The notes beneath the pieces were generated by a model that worked only from the letters and a program-made list of their open reading frames with translations, did no database searches and was not told where the DNA came from. A stretch of 64,000 nucleotides of DNA from contig NZ_CP109444.1 of the NCBI RefSeq assembly GCF_036227225.1, forward strand, positions 11,637,501 through 11,701,500. Reading direction: 5' to 3'. Positions 18,618-27,486 of the stretch are shown here, piece after piece. The position numbers and the translations under genes are program-made. The DNA is from Streptomyces sp. NBC_01478 (lineage in GTDB: Bacteria > Actinomycetota > Actinomycetes > Streptomycetales > Streptomycetaceae). How positions within the stretch are numbered: position 1 is the stretch's first letter; every line of letters begins with the position of its first letter.

Positions 18618-18634
18618 TATCGTATAACTACTTC
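18618..18634. promoter_or_regulatory. putative regulon operator
   Basis: TATCGTATAACTACTTC; the reverse strand reads AGTAGTTATACGATA and matches the TAGTTA core of the motif. It lies in the 85-base divergent region between the SDR (18,584) and the acyl-CoA dehydrogenase (18,670). Confidence 0.4.
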
Positions 18635-18669
18635 AGCTAAATAAGCGAGATGCCTGAGCGGAGTCGAGT

Positions 18670-19812
18670 ATGCGTCGAACGATCTTCACCGAGGAGCACG
18701 AGCTGTTCCGGGAGACCGCCCGCTCCTACTACCTGCGGGAATGCGCTCCGTACGCGGAGCAGTGGGAGCGGGACGGACAGGTGAGCCGGGCCGCGTGGGC
18801 GGCGGCGGGCAAGGCCGGACTCATCGGCTGGCAGTTCCCGGAGGAGTACGGCGGCCAGGGGATCTGGGACTTCCGCTACAACGCCATCATGGCCGAGGAG
18901 ATGGCGGCCACCAGCTCGGTCGGCATCGGACTCGGGCTGCAGAACGACGTCATCCCGCCCTACCTGACACGCCTCACCACCCCTGAGCAGAAGGCCCGTT
19001 GGCTGCCCGGAGCGACGAGCGGCGAGACGATCTGCGCGCTCGCGCTGTCCGAGCCGGCCGCCGGATCCGACCTCAAGGCCATCCGCACCACTGCCCGCCG
19101 CGACGGCGACGAGTGGGTGATCGACGGCTCCAAGACCTTCATCACCAACGGCATCCTGGCCGACCTGGTCGTCGTCGCCTGCAAGACCGACCCCGACGCC
19201 GGGCACAAGGGCATCAGCCTGATCGTCGTCGAGCGGGACGCGGAGGGCTTCGAGCGCGGACGCAAGCTCGACAAGGTCGGAATGAAGGCGCAGGACACCG
19301 CCGAACTCTTCTTCCATGAGGTCCGCGTCCCCGCCGAGAACCTCATCGGGCAGGAGAACCGCGGTTTCTACCACATGATGGGCAACCTCCCGACCGAGCG
19401 CCTCGCCATCGCCGTCTCCTCGCTGGCGGCCGCCGAGCGGGCCTTCGAACTGGCGCTGGACTACGCCAAGACCCGCACGGCGTTCGGGCAGCCGATCGGC
19501 GAGTTCCAGGCCAACCGGTTCGCCCTCGCGGACATCAAGGCCAAGCTGGGCGCCGCCCGCGTCTACGTCGACGGCTGCATCATGGCCCTGTTCCAGGGCG
19601 AGTTGACGGCCGAGGAGGCTGCGGCGGCCAAGTACTGGACCTCGGAGACCGGCTGGCAGGTCATCGACCGCTGCATGCAGTTGTTCGGCGGCTACGGCTA
19701 CGTCAACGAGTACGAGATCGCCCGGATCTGGCGCGACAGCCGGGTGCAGCGGGTGTTCGGCGGGACCTCGGAGATCATGCAGGAGATCATCGGGCGCTCG
19801 CTGGGGCTCTGA
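18670..19812 (+). CDS. acyl-CoA dehydrogenase
   Basis: 380 residues; contains ALSEPAAGSDLKAIRT, DGSKTFITNGILADLVVVA, RTAFGQPIGEFQANRF and the C-terminal VFGGTSEIMQEIIGRSLGL. Resembles the isovaleryl/long-chain branch in which the catalytic Glu is not in the GGT loop. First gene of the rightward group 18,670-25,312. FAD-dependent 2,3-desaturation of an acyl-CoA, reoxidised by ETF. Confidence 0.86.
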   Translation: MRRTIFTEEHELFRETARSYYLRECAPYAEQWERDGQVSRAAWAAAGKAGLIGWQFPEEYGGQGIWDFRYNAIMAEEMAATSSVGIGLGLQNDVIPPYLTRLTTPEQKARWLPGATSGETICALALSEPAAGSDLKAIRTTARRDGDEWVIDGSKTFITNGILADLVVVACKTDPDAGHKGISLIVVERDAEGFERGRKLDKVGMKAQDTAELFFHEVRVPAENLIGQENRGFYHMMGNLPTERLAIAVSSLAAAERAFELALDYAKTRTAFGQPIGEFQANRFALADIKAKLGAARVYVDGCIMALFQGELTAEEAAAAKYWTSETGWQVIDRCMQLFGGYGYVNEYEIARIWRDSRVQRVFGGTSEIMQEIIGRSLGL

Positions 19813-19841
19813 CTGTGGACGGACGCATTGACTGGCTTGGA

Positions 19842-19860
19842 TAAATAGGTTAGCTATTTA
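19842..19860. promoter_or_regulatory. putative regulon operator, best copy
   Basis: TAAATAGGTTAGCTATTTA: perfect 7-bp inverted arms TAAATAG/CTATTTA around a 5-base centre. It lies 35 bases upstream of the GTG start of the aldehyde dehydrogenase gene. The strongest palindrome of the series and the best seed for a motif search. Confidence 0.65.
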
Positions 19861-19894
19861 AGCGAGATGCGGGATGCGGCTCAAGGAGGCAACC

Positions 19895-21385
19895 GTGGTC
19901 ACGGTCGACGTGAAGCTGCACCAGGACAGAGCCAAGCACGACCTGCCGCGCCCCCGCCTGGTCATCGGCGGCAAGGACGTCACCGACACGAGCGGCGGCC
20001 AGTACGAGCACCGCAACCCGGCGACCGGCCTCGTCCAGGCGCACATCCCGCTCGCGGGCCCCGCCGAGGTGGACCGGGCCGTCGCCGCAGCCCGCCAGGC
20101 CTTCGAGGTGTGGGGCACCATGCGCCCCGCCGAGCGCCGCCGCCTGCTCACCCGCTTCGCGCAGCTCCTCCGCGACCACATCCCCGAATTCGCCGCGATC
20201 TGCCCGCTGGAGAACGGCGTCTGCATCGGCGGCTGGGCTTCGAACGTCGGACCGCATGTCGCCGAGTGGACCGAGTACTACGCCGGCTGGGCCGACAAGA
20301 TCGAGGGCATGGTCGGCGCGGCCTACAGCCCGCACGAGAACATCGAGTACACCGTAGCCGAGCCCTACGGCGTCATCGGCCACATCATCACCTGGAACTC
20401 ACCCGCGCTGTCCCTGGCCATGAAGGTCCCGCCGTCGCTCGCCGCCGGCAACACCGTGGTCATCAAACCGGCCGAGTCCACGCCGTTCTCCGCGCTGCTC
20501 TTCGCCGACCTGGCCCGCGAGGCGGGCATCCCCGAGGGGGTCGTCAACGTCGTCACCGGACTCGGTGACGCGGGATCGGCCCTGGTCACCCACCCCGGCG
20601 TGGACAAAATCTCCTTCACCGGAGGCCCCGCCACCGCACGCCGCATCATGGCCGACGCGGCACTGACCCTCAAACCCGTCGTGTTCGAACTCGGCGGCAA
20701 GTCCGCCAACCTGCTCTTCGCCGACACCGACCTCGACACCGTGGTGCCGTACTGCGCGGCCTTCGCCATGAGCAACACCGGCCAGGGCTGCGCACTGCCG
20801 ACCCGGCTGCTGGTCGAGCGGTCGATCTACGACGAGGTCGTCACGCGCGTCGCCGGTGTGGTCGCCCACCTGCCCGTCGGTGACCCGCTCGACCCGACCA
20901 CGTACATCGGACCGCTCATCGACGAAGCCGCCCGCGACCGCGTCCAGGGCGTGATCGACAAAGCGGTCGAAGGTGGTGCGGGGCGGCTCGTGTACGGCGG
21001 TGAACGCATCGACTCCGACGGCTACTTCGTGTCCCCGACCGTCTTCGCCGACGTCGACAACCGCAGCGACCTCGCCCAGCAGGAGATCTTCGGCCCGGTC
21101 CTGGCCATCACCCCCTTCGACACGGAGGACGAGGCCGTCGCCCTCGCCAACGACACCGAGTACGGCCTGTCCGCCTACATCCAGTCCCGTGACATCGGGC
21201 GCGTGAACCGCCTGGTGCCCCGTCTTAAAGCCGGGACGGTCTACGTCAACCCGGGCCCGAACCCCATCAGTTCGCCCACCACGCCGTTCGGCGGCGTCGG
21301 GACGAGCGGGTTCGGCCGGGAGGGCGGCAAGGCGGGTCTCGACGAGTTCGTCCACGTCAAGGGTGTCGGCATCAGCCGCGTCTGA
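19895..21385 (+). CDS. aldehyde dehydrogenase
   Basis: About 496 residues, NAD(P)-dependent oxidation of an aldehyde to an acid. Visible motifs: ITWNSPALSLAMKVPPSL, FTGGPATAR (coenzyme), FELGGKSAN (general base Glu), and the nucleophile Cys in NTGQGCALPTR. GTG 19,895 is chosen because AAGGAGG lies just upstream; the in-frame ATG at 19,874 is close to the operator and has no ribosome-binding site. It could oxidise an aldehyde released by retro-aldol cleavage (thiolase-like gene at 22,999) to the acid that the following ligase activates; this is inference from order. Confidence 0.87.
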   Translation: MVTVDVKLHQDRAKHDLPRPRLVIGGKDVTDTSGGQYEHRNPATGLVQAHIPLAGPAEVDRAVAAARQAFEVWGTMRPAERRRLLTRFAQLLRDHIPEFAAICPLENGVCIGGWASNVGPHVAEWTEYYAGWADKIEGMVGAAYSPHENIEYTVAEPYGVIGHIITWNSPALSLAMKVPPSLAAGNTVVIKPAESTPFSALLFADLAREAGIPEGVVNVVTGLGDAGSALVTHPGVDKISFTGGPATARRIMADAALTLKPVVFELGGKSANLLFADTDLDTVVPYCAAFAMSNTGQGCALPTRLLVERSIYDEVVTRVAGVVAHLPVGDPLDPTTYIGPLIDEAARDRVQGVIDKAVEGGAGRLVYGGERIDSDGYFVSPTVFADVDNRSDLAQQEIFGPVLAITPFDTEDEAVALANDTEYGLSAYIQSRDIGRVNRLVPRLKAGTVYVNPGPNPISSPTTPFGGVGTSGFGREGGKAGLDEFVHVKGVGISRV

Positions 21386-21419
21386 CACCCGCCTTCCGAA
21401 AGCCCTGGGAGCCAAGAGC

Positions 21420-22994
21420 ATGCATTCCGCCCGCCGCCTGACGTTCGGCGACATCATCCGTGAGCACCGAAGGTCCTTCCCCGACGGCATCGCCCTCGTC
21501 GACGGCGAAGTCCGGCTGACCTGGCCGCAGTTGGACGAGCGCACCAACCGCCTCGCCCAGGCACTCACGGCCGCCGGGGTCGGCCCCGGCGACCGTGTCC
21601 TCTGGCTGGGACAGAACTCCTTCCGCATCTGGGAACTGCTCGGCGCGGCCGCGAAGATCGGCGCCATGGTCTGTCCCGGCTACTGGCGCTGGGCCGCCCC
21701 CGAAATGGCGTTCGCCGTCGAGGACTTCGACCCCCGGGTGGTGATCTGGCAGGACGAGGAGATCGGCGACACGGTCGCCAAGGCACGGGCCGAACTCGGC
21801 AGCGACCACCGGGCGTTGTGGCTCCGACACGACTCCGAGGGCCCCGGCTCCTACGAGTCGTTCCTGGCCTCCGGCGCGGCCGAGGACCCGACCATCGACG
21901 TCGACCCGGACTCGGCGCTCCTGGTCATCTACACCGCGGCGATCTCCGGACGCCAGTCCGGCTCGATGCTCTCGCACCGCAACCTCCTCGCCATGGGCGC
22001 GAGCGCCGCCTGGATGGGGGACATCGGCACCGAGACCGCCTTCCTCGGCGCCGGACCGATGTTCCACATCGGCAACTACCAGTTCTGGGGCGTCCCGGCC
22101 TTCGTGCACGGCGGCAAGAACGTCGTCGTCCGCCGGGTCGTCGCCGAGGAACTGCTCCCGCTGCTGGCTCAGGAGCGGTGCACGCACGCGTACCTGATGC
22201 CACCGACGATCGCCCAACTCGTCGCCCTCAACAGGGAAGTGGGCCACGACCTCTCGCACCTGCGCGCCAGCGTCGCCGCCCCCCTGTGGCAGGGCACGGT
22301 CCCCACCGACGCGAGCCGCTTCACCCGCAACGGCGGCGGCGAGGGCCGCGGTTACGGCCAGACCGAGGTGACCGGCTTCGCCGTGACCGGCGCCTACGGC
22401 GGCACGGGCACCGGCAACGCGGGCCGCCCCGGCCCCTTCACCGCCGTACGCATCCTCGACAGCACGGGCAAGGAGCGCGCGGTCGGCGAGGCGGGCGAGA
22501 TCTGCGTCCGCGGCGACCTCGTGCATCTCGGGTACTGGAACCGGCCCGAGATCAACGAGGAGCGTTTCCGCTTCGGTTGGTGGCACACCACCGACCTCGG
22601 CCGGCGCGAATCCGACGGCACGATCAGCTTCCTGGGCACCACGACCCGCATGCTCAAGTCGGCGGCGGAGAACATCTTCCCGGCAGAGGTGGAGAACTGC
22701 ATCGAGTCCCACCCGGCGGTGAAGGAGGCCGCCGTGATCGGCGTGCCGAACGAGCGCTGGGCGCAGGACGTCAAAGCGGTCGCCGTCCTCCACCCGGACG
22801 CCGGACCGGTCACCGCCGCGGACGTCATCGAGCACTGCCGGGCCAGGATCGCCTCGTACAAGAAGCCGAAGACGGTGGAGTTCGTCGAGGCGCTGCCGCG
22901 CACCAAGGACTTCGCCAAGGACTACGAGGCGCTCGACGAGCGCTTCGGCGGGGGCGGCTATCCCGGCGGCGACCAGCTCGGCGCGGGGCGGTGA
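21420..22994 (+). CDS. AMP-forming acyl-CoA ligase (FadD-like)
   Basis: 524-residue ANL ligase. Has GYGQTEVTG, the TTDLGRRESDGTISFLG motif and the C-terminal hinge region RMLKSAAENIFPAEVE. The phosphate loop is unusual: IYTAAISGRQSGSMLSH in place of YTSGTTGxPKG, so the Ser/Thr-Gly run is reduced. Similar loops occur in a known branch of ligases, so activity is still plausible. ATG at 21,420 with GGGAG upstream. Downstream of the aldehyde dehydrogenase and upstream of a thiolase/DUF35 pair. Confidence 0.83.
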   Translation: MHSARRLTFGDIIREHRRSFPDGIALVDGEVRLTWPQLDERTNRLAQALTAAGVGPGDRVLWLGQNSFRIWELLGAAAKIGAMVCPGYWRWAAPEMAFAVEDFDPRVVIWQDEEIGDTVAKARAELGSDHRALWLRHDSEGPGSYESFLASGAAEDPTIDVDPDSALLVIYTAAISGRQSGSMLSHRNLLAMGASAAWMGDIGTETAFLGAGPMFHIGNYQFWGVPAFVHGGKNVVVRRVVAEELLPLLAQERCTHAYLMPPTIAQLVALNREVGHDLSHLRASVAAPLWQGTVPTDASRFTRNGGGEGRGYGQTEVTGFAVTGAYGGTGTGNAGRPGPFTAVRILDSTGKERAVGEAGEICVRGDLVHLGYWNRPEINEERFRFGWWHTTDLGRRESDGTISFLGTTTRMLKSAAENIFPAEVENCIESHPAVKEAAVIGVPNERWAQDVKAVAVLHPDAGPVTAADVIEHCRARIASYKKPKTVEFVEALPRTKDFAKDYEALDERFGGGGYPGGDQLGAGR

Positions 22995-22998
22995 CCCG

Positions 22999-24150
22999 GT
23001 GAACGACCGCCAACCCGTCGTCGTCGGCGTGCACGCCACCGAGCAGGCACTGTCCCTCCCGCACCGCGACGCGATGGGCCTCGCCCTCGAATCGGTGCGT
23101 GGCGCGATCGAGGACGCCGGGCTGACCCCGGCGGACGTCGACGGCGCCCAGGTCGACTGGCCCGGCCCGGGCGGTGTGCCCGGCGAGGGCAGCTCCTGGG
23201 CGCGGATGCTCGGCCGGGACCTGCGCTGGACCAGCGACTCGATGCTCGACAACGCCGGCTCGCGGGGCCTGCTGAAGGCGGCGGCGGCCGTACGGGCGGG
23301 GTTCGCCGACACCGTCGTGGTCGGCGGCTGCAAGCTGGTCTCGCGCGGTGCGGGTCCCGTCGGCGCCGGGGTACCGCTGGAGTTCGCCGACGTCTGGGGC
23401 AGTTACGTCGTCGCCCAGTTCGCGCTGGTGGCGGCCCGGCACATGCACCAGTACGGGACGACCGCCCGCCAGCTCGCGGAGGTCGCCGCCACCGTCCGCA
23501 ACAACGGTTCCACCAACCCGGAGGCGATGATGTACGGCCGCGGCCCGTACACCGCCGACGACGTGCTCGCCTCCCGCATGGTGGCCACACCGTTCCACCT
23601 GCTGGACTGCTGCATCGTCGGCGAGGGCGGCGCCGCCCTCGTGGTGACCACCGCCGAACGGGCCCGGGACCTGCCCCGCCCGCCCGTCGCCGTGCTCGGC
23701 GGCGGCATGGAGTACCACCAGGCCGCGTACGCCAACCCCGCGCTGTACCGCGAGGTCGGCCAACTCGGCCGGGACGCGGCCTGTCGTGCCTACGCCATGG
23801 CGGGCATCGGCCCGCAGGACGTGGACGTCTTCTCCCTCTACGACCCCAACTCCTTCGAGATCATCAGGCAGTTGGAGATCCTCGGACTGTGCGGCGAGGG
23901 CGAGGGAGGGCCTCTGGCCGCCAGCGGTGCCATCGCCGTCGGCGGCAAGCACCCCGTCAATCCCGACGGCGGCTGCCTGGCGTACGCGTGGAACGGAACC
24001 CAGCAGATGACCCTCAAAGTCGTCGAGGCCGTACGGCAGTTGCGCGGCACCGCCGTCCATCAGGTCGAGGGCGCGGAGCTGGCGGTCGTCGGCAACGCCG
24101 GCTCCGGCGCTCAGCACTACGAGATGAGCGTGCTGGGGAGGAGCCGATGA
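22999..24150 (+). CDS. SCP-x/Ltp2-like thiolase-fold protein lacking the catalytic Cys (possible retro-aldolase)
   Basis: 383 residues, thiolase fold. At the nucleophile position the sequence is DNAGSRG (residues 84-90) with no Cys, and the GHPxGA motif is replaced by NPDGGCLAYAWNG. Loss of these residues with retention of Tyr-rich loops is seen in the Ltp2 type of steroid side-chain retro-aldolases, which need a DUF35 partner; the next gene is a DUF35 protein in a 4-base overlap. I infer a carbon-carbon lyase acting on a branched 3-hydroxyacyl-CoA. Starts at GTG 22,999, 4 bases after the ligase stop. Confidence 0.78.
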   Translation: MNDRQPVVVGVHATEQALSLPHRDAMGLALESVRGAIEDAGLTPADVDGAQVDWPGPGGVPGEGSSWARMLGRDLRWTSDSMLDNAGSRGLLKAAAAVRAGFADTVVVGGCKLVSRGAGPVGAGVPLEFADVWGSYVVAQFALVAARHMHQYGTTARQLAEVAATVRNNGSTNPEAMMYGRGPYTADDVLASRMVATPFHLLDCCIVGEGGAALVVTTAERARDLPRPPVAVLGGGMEYHQAAYANPALYREVGQLGRDAACRAYAMAGIGPQDVDVFSLYDPNSFEIIRQLEILGLCGEGEGGPLAASGAIAVGGKHPVNPDGGCLAYAWNGTQQMTLKVVEAVRQLRGTAVHQVEGAELAVVGNAGSGAQHYEMSVLGRSR

Positions 24151-24548
24151 GCCGGCCCGTACCCGTCCCCACGCCGCTGTCCCAGCCGTTCTGGGACGCG
24201 GCCCGGCGCGGTGACCTCGTCGTCCCGCACTGCCCGGCCTGCGGGCTGCGCTTCCTCGTGCCCGAACCCGCCTGCCCCGGCTGCATGTCGGCGGACTGGC
24301 GGTACGTGCCCAGCGCCGGCCGGGGCACCGTCTACTCGGTGACCGTGGTCCACCGCGCACCCGGCCCCGGCTTCGAGACACCGTTCGCGCTGGCCGTGAT
24401 CGACCTGGACGAGGGCGGCACCCTGCTCTCCCACGTCGACGCGGGCGACCCGGACGACGTCGTCATCGGCATGCGGGTGCGCGTGGACTTCAGGCCTCTC
24501 ACCGACGAGATCACCCTGCCGTACTTCGTGCCGGTCCCAGGTGACTGA
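24147..24548 (+). CDS. Zn-ribbon/OB-fold protein (DUF35) paired with the retro-aldolase-like gene
   Basis: 133 residues. Zinc ribbon CPACG (about residues 26-30) and CPGC (about 40-43), then an OB-fold (AGRGTVYSVTVVHRAPG). ATGA overlap with the thiolase-like gene argues for a stable complex. Followed 5 bases later by the GntR regulator gene in the same direction. Confidence 0.85.
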   Translation: MSRPVPVPTPLSQPFWDAARRGDLVVPHCPACGLRFLVPEPACPGCMSADWRYVPSAGRGTVYSVTVVHRAPGPGFETPFALAVIDLDEGGTLLSHVDAGDPDDVVIGMRVRVDFRPLTDEITLPYFVPVPGD

Positions 24549-24553
24549 AGGAG

Positions 24554-25312
24554 ATGGATGCCGTGGCGAACACGCCGGTGCGGGTCCCCAAGATGGCCGA
24601 GCTGGTGGCGGCACAGTTGCGCCGCAAGATCGTGCGCGGGGAACTGGCCGAGGGGGACGCGCTGCCCGCCGAGACGGCCCTGATGGCGGAGTTCGCCGTC
24701 TCCCGGCCGACACTGCGCGAGGCGTTCCGGGTACTGGAGTCGGAGTCGCTGATCAGCGTGCGCCGGGGCGCCCGGGGCGGGGCACGGGTGCAGGTCCCCG
24801 AGGGCACGGTCGCCGCCCGCTACGCGGGAGTCGTCCTCGAGTACCGCGGCACGACGCTCAAGGACGTCTACGACGCCCGTACGGTCATCGAGGCGCCGTG
24901 CGCCGGTCTGCTGGCCCAGCGCCGCACGGACCGGGACCTGGAGCGGCTGCGGGCTTCCGTCACCGAGGCCGAGGGACTCATGGACGACCCCTCGGCCTTC
25001 ATCCGCGCCCATATGGAGTTCCACGCCCTCGTCGTCGAACTCGCCGGCAATGAGACGCTGAGCGTCCTGAACGGCATGGTCCGGCACATCATCGACCAGG
25101 CGAACTGGTCCCACGTCGACCTCGACGCCGGCAGCCCCGAGAACATCCGGGCCAACCGCCGGGGCTTCCGCGCCCACGGCGCCCTCGTCGAACTGGTCGC
25201 CGGGCGCCGGACCGAGGCCGCCGAGGAGCTGTGGCGCCTCCATCTCCAGGAGGCCGAGGACTACCTGCTGCGGAGCAGGTCCATGACGACGGTCCTGGAC
25301 CTGCTCGACTGA
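24554..25312 (+). CDS. GntR family transcriptional regulator, FCD (FadR) subfamily
   Basis: 252 residues. N-terminal winged helix (VPKMAELVAAQLRRKIVRGE; SRPTLREAFRVLESESLI; RRGARGGARV) and C-terminal all-helical FCD ligand domain with metal-site-like residues (FIRAHMEFHALV, NRRGFRAHGALVELV). FCD regulators are commonly repressors released by an acyl-CoA or organic acid. The HTH is almost the same as that of the regulator at 46,108, so both probably see the same operator, the palindrome repeated through this locus. It is the last gene of the 18,670-25,312 group and so may be autoregulated with it. Confidence 0.88.
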   Translation: MDAVANTPVRVPKMAELVAAQLRRKIVRGELAEGDALPAETALMAEFAVSRPTLREAFRVLESESLISVRRGARGGARVQVPEGTVAARYAGVVLEYRGTTLKDVYDARTVIEAPCAGLLAQRRTDRDLERLRASVTEAEGLMDDPSAFIRAHMEFHALVVELAGNETLSVLNGMVRHIIDQANWSHVDLDAGSPENIRANRRGFRAHGALVELVAGRRTEAAEELWRLHLQEAEDYLLRSRSMTTVLDLLD

Positions 25313-25319
25313 CGCACCG

Positions 25320-26342
25320 TCAAATTCCGTGCAGCTCCTGGACGATCGGCTCCCACACCTCGGCGTCTATCTCGTACGCGGTGTAGAAGGACACCCGGTC
25401 GACCAGGCTCCCGTACCGGCGCCTGATCTCGCTCGCCACCCGGTCCGGCTCCGCGACGACCGCGAAGGTGTGCAGGACGTCGTCGTCGACGAGCCCGCCC
25501 ATCGCCTCCCACTTGTCCTCCCGGGACGACTTCGACAGCGCGTTCAGCTCGTCGCCGAGGTCGCCCCAGCCGTGCAGCTCCAGGACGCCGCGATAGGCGG
25601 GCGTGCTGCCGTAGAAGGCGATCTGGCGGCGGGTGCCGTCGATCGCGAGCGCCAACTCCTCCTCGGTGCGGCCGGTCGCGGTGAGGAGGAGATGGGAGAC
25701 GGAGAAGTCGCCGCGCGTGCGGCCGGACCGTTCGAGGCCCAACTCGACGGTCGGGAGGGTCACTTCCCGCAGATACCGCTCGGTGGTGAAGCCGTGCGCC
25801 AGGAGCCCGTCGGCGACCTCGCCGGCCACCCGGGTCATCGCCTCGCCGACCGCGGCCACGAAGACCTTCGGGGCGCCGCCGGGAGCGGGCGGGGGAGAGA
25901 AGAAGGGGGACATGAGCGTGTGCGTGTAGAAGTCGCCGCGGAAGTCGAGCTTCTCGCCCTCGTTCCAGGCGGCCCAGATCGCGCGCAGCGCGCTTACGTA
26001 CTCGCGCATACGGGCGGCCGGGCGGCTCCACGGCATCGAGAAGCGCCGCTCGATGTGCGGTTTGATCTGACTGCCCAGGCCGAGCGAGAAGCGCCCGCCG
26101 GAGTAGGCCTGCAAGTCGTGGGCGGTGTAAGCGAGTTGCATGGGTGAGCGGGCGAACGCCACCGCGATCGCCGTACCGACCTCCAGCCGTTCGGTGTGCT
26201 CGGCCGCGAGCAGCAGCGGCAGGAACGGGTCGTGTTGCGACTCCGAGGCCCACAGCCCGTCGTAGCCGGCCTTTTCGTGGTGCAGGGCCTCCGCCACGAC
26301 CTCCGCGGTACCCCACACGCTGAGCTTTCCGTCGACCTTCAT
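25320..26342 (-). CDS. LLM-class F420/flavin-dependent oxidoreductase
   Basis: 340 residues, luciferase-like TIM barrel; YDGLWASESQHDPFLPL, GTAIAVAFARSPMQLAY and GRFSLGLGSQIKPHIERR are typical of the F420-dependent actinobacterial branch. Starts in an ATGA overlap with the preceding dehydrogenase gene, so the two are coupled. It converges with the GntR gene, 7 bases apart. Could oxidise or reduce a ketone or unsaturated ring; substrate unknown. Confidence 0.84.
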   Translation of the reverse strand: MKVDGKLSVWGTAEVVAEALHHEKAGYDGLWASESQHDPFLPLLLAAEHTERLEVGTAIAVAFARSPMQLAYTAHDLQAYSGGRFSLGLGSQIKPHIERRFSMPWSRPAARMREYVSALRAIWAAWNEGEKLDFRGDFYTHTLMSPFFSPPPAPGGAPKVFVAAVGEAMTRVAGEVADGLLAHGFTTERYLREVTLPTVELGLERSGRTRGDFSVSHLLLTATGRTEEELALAIDGTRRQIAFYGSTPAYRGVLELHGWGDLGDELNALSKSSREDKWEAMGGLVDDDVLHTFAVVAEPDRVASEIRRRYGSLVDRVSFYTAYEIDAEVWEPIVQELHGI

Positions 26343-27481
26343 GCCGCTCCGTCCACTGTGACCGCGTCCAGCCCGATGTGCCGCGCGAGCAGTTCGCGGT
26401 GGAACGCCGGGTCTCCGAACAGGAGTTGAGATGTCTTGGCCCGCTTCAGATACAGGTGGGCCGGGTGCTCCCAGGTGAAGCCGATGCCGCCGTGGACCTG
26501 GATGTTCTGTTCTGTCGCCTGGAGGCAGGCGTCCGAGCAGAACGCCTTGGCCAGACTCGCCACCGCGGGCAGGTCCGGGTCCTCGCTCTCGGCGGCGAGC
26601 AGCGCGAAGTGCGCGGCGGCACGCGCCGATTCCACTTCGAGCAGGACGTCGGCGAGCAGGTGCTTCACGGCCTGGAAGGAGCCGATGGGCCGCCCGAACT
26701 GGTGCCGTACCTTGGCGTATTCCACCGCCATGTCCAGCGCGCGCGAGGCCACCCCCACCTGTTCGGCGGCGAGCGCCACCGCGGCCCGGTCGAGCACCTG
26801 TGAGACGAGGTCCCAGCCGTCTCCGTGCGTACGCAGCCTGGTCGCCGGTACGTCGTCGTAGTCGAGGCGGGCCTGCCGGCGGGTCGGGTCCATCGTGGGC
26901 AGAGGGGAGCGGGTCAGTCCCTTCGCGTCGCCTTCCACCCAGAACACGCCGATCCCGTCGTCGCCTCTCGCCACGGTGAGGACGATATCGGCAGTGGAGC
27001 CGTCGAGGACGAACGTCTTGTGTCCGGTCAGCAGCCAACGCCCCTCTGATGCACGGGCGTTGAGTCGGACTCCCGTCGGATCCCAGCGGGCGGAGTCCTC
27101 GGTCAGGGCCAGCGTTCCGACCAGTTCGCCGGAGGCGAGCCCCGGCAGCAGACGCTTGCGGGCGTCCTCGTCGTCGCAGCGCAGCAGCGTGGTCGTCGCC
27201 AGTACGGCCGAGGAGAGGAAGGGCGTGCACACCAGCGCCCGGCCCAACTCCTCCATGACCGCGCCCACTTCGACCGGTCCGCACCCGGCACCGCCGTACT
27301 CCTCGGGGACGGCCAGCCCTTGCAGGCCGAGTTCCGTGCCCATCCGGCGCCAGAGCGCCCGGTCGAAGCCCTCCGGCGTCTCCATCAGTCGTCGTGTCTC
27401 GGTCTCGGGTGAGGTGTCCGCGAGGAACGCCCTTACCGTGCGCCGCAGTTCCTCCTGCTCGTCGCTGAAGGCGAAGTCCAT
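26339..27481 (-). CDS. acyl-CoA dehydrogenase, short class
   Basis: 380 residues: begins MDFAFSDEQEELRRTVRAF, contains RHQFGRPIGSFQAVKHLLAD and ends HGGIGFTWEHPAHLYLKRAK. Same short class as the genes at 12,055 and 33,854, which sit beside long partners; here no long partner is adjacent, so it may pair with the long-class gene at 61,510. Lies between the crotonase at 27,487 (5 bases) and the LLM gene. Confidence 0.84.
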   Translation of the reverse strand: MDFAFSDEQEELRRTVRAFLADTSPETETRRLMETPEGFDRALWRRMGTELGLQGLAVPEEYGGAGCGPVEVGAVMEELGRALVCTPFLSSAVLATTTLLRCDDEDARKRLLPGLASGELVGTLALTEDSARWDPTGVRLNARASEGRWLLTGHKTFVLDGSTADIVLTVARGDDGIGVFWVEGDAKGLTRSPLPTMDPTRRQARLDYDDVPATRLRTHGDGWDLVSQVLDRAAVALAAEQVGVASRALDMAVEYAKVRHQFGRPIGSFQAVKHLLADVLLEVESARAAAHFALLAAESEDPDLPAVASLAKAFCSDACLQATEQNIQVHGGIGFTWEHPAHLYLKRAKTSQLLFGDPAFHRELLARHIGLDAVTVDGAA

Positions 27482-27486
27482 GCCGC

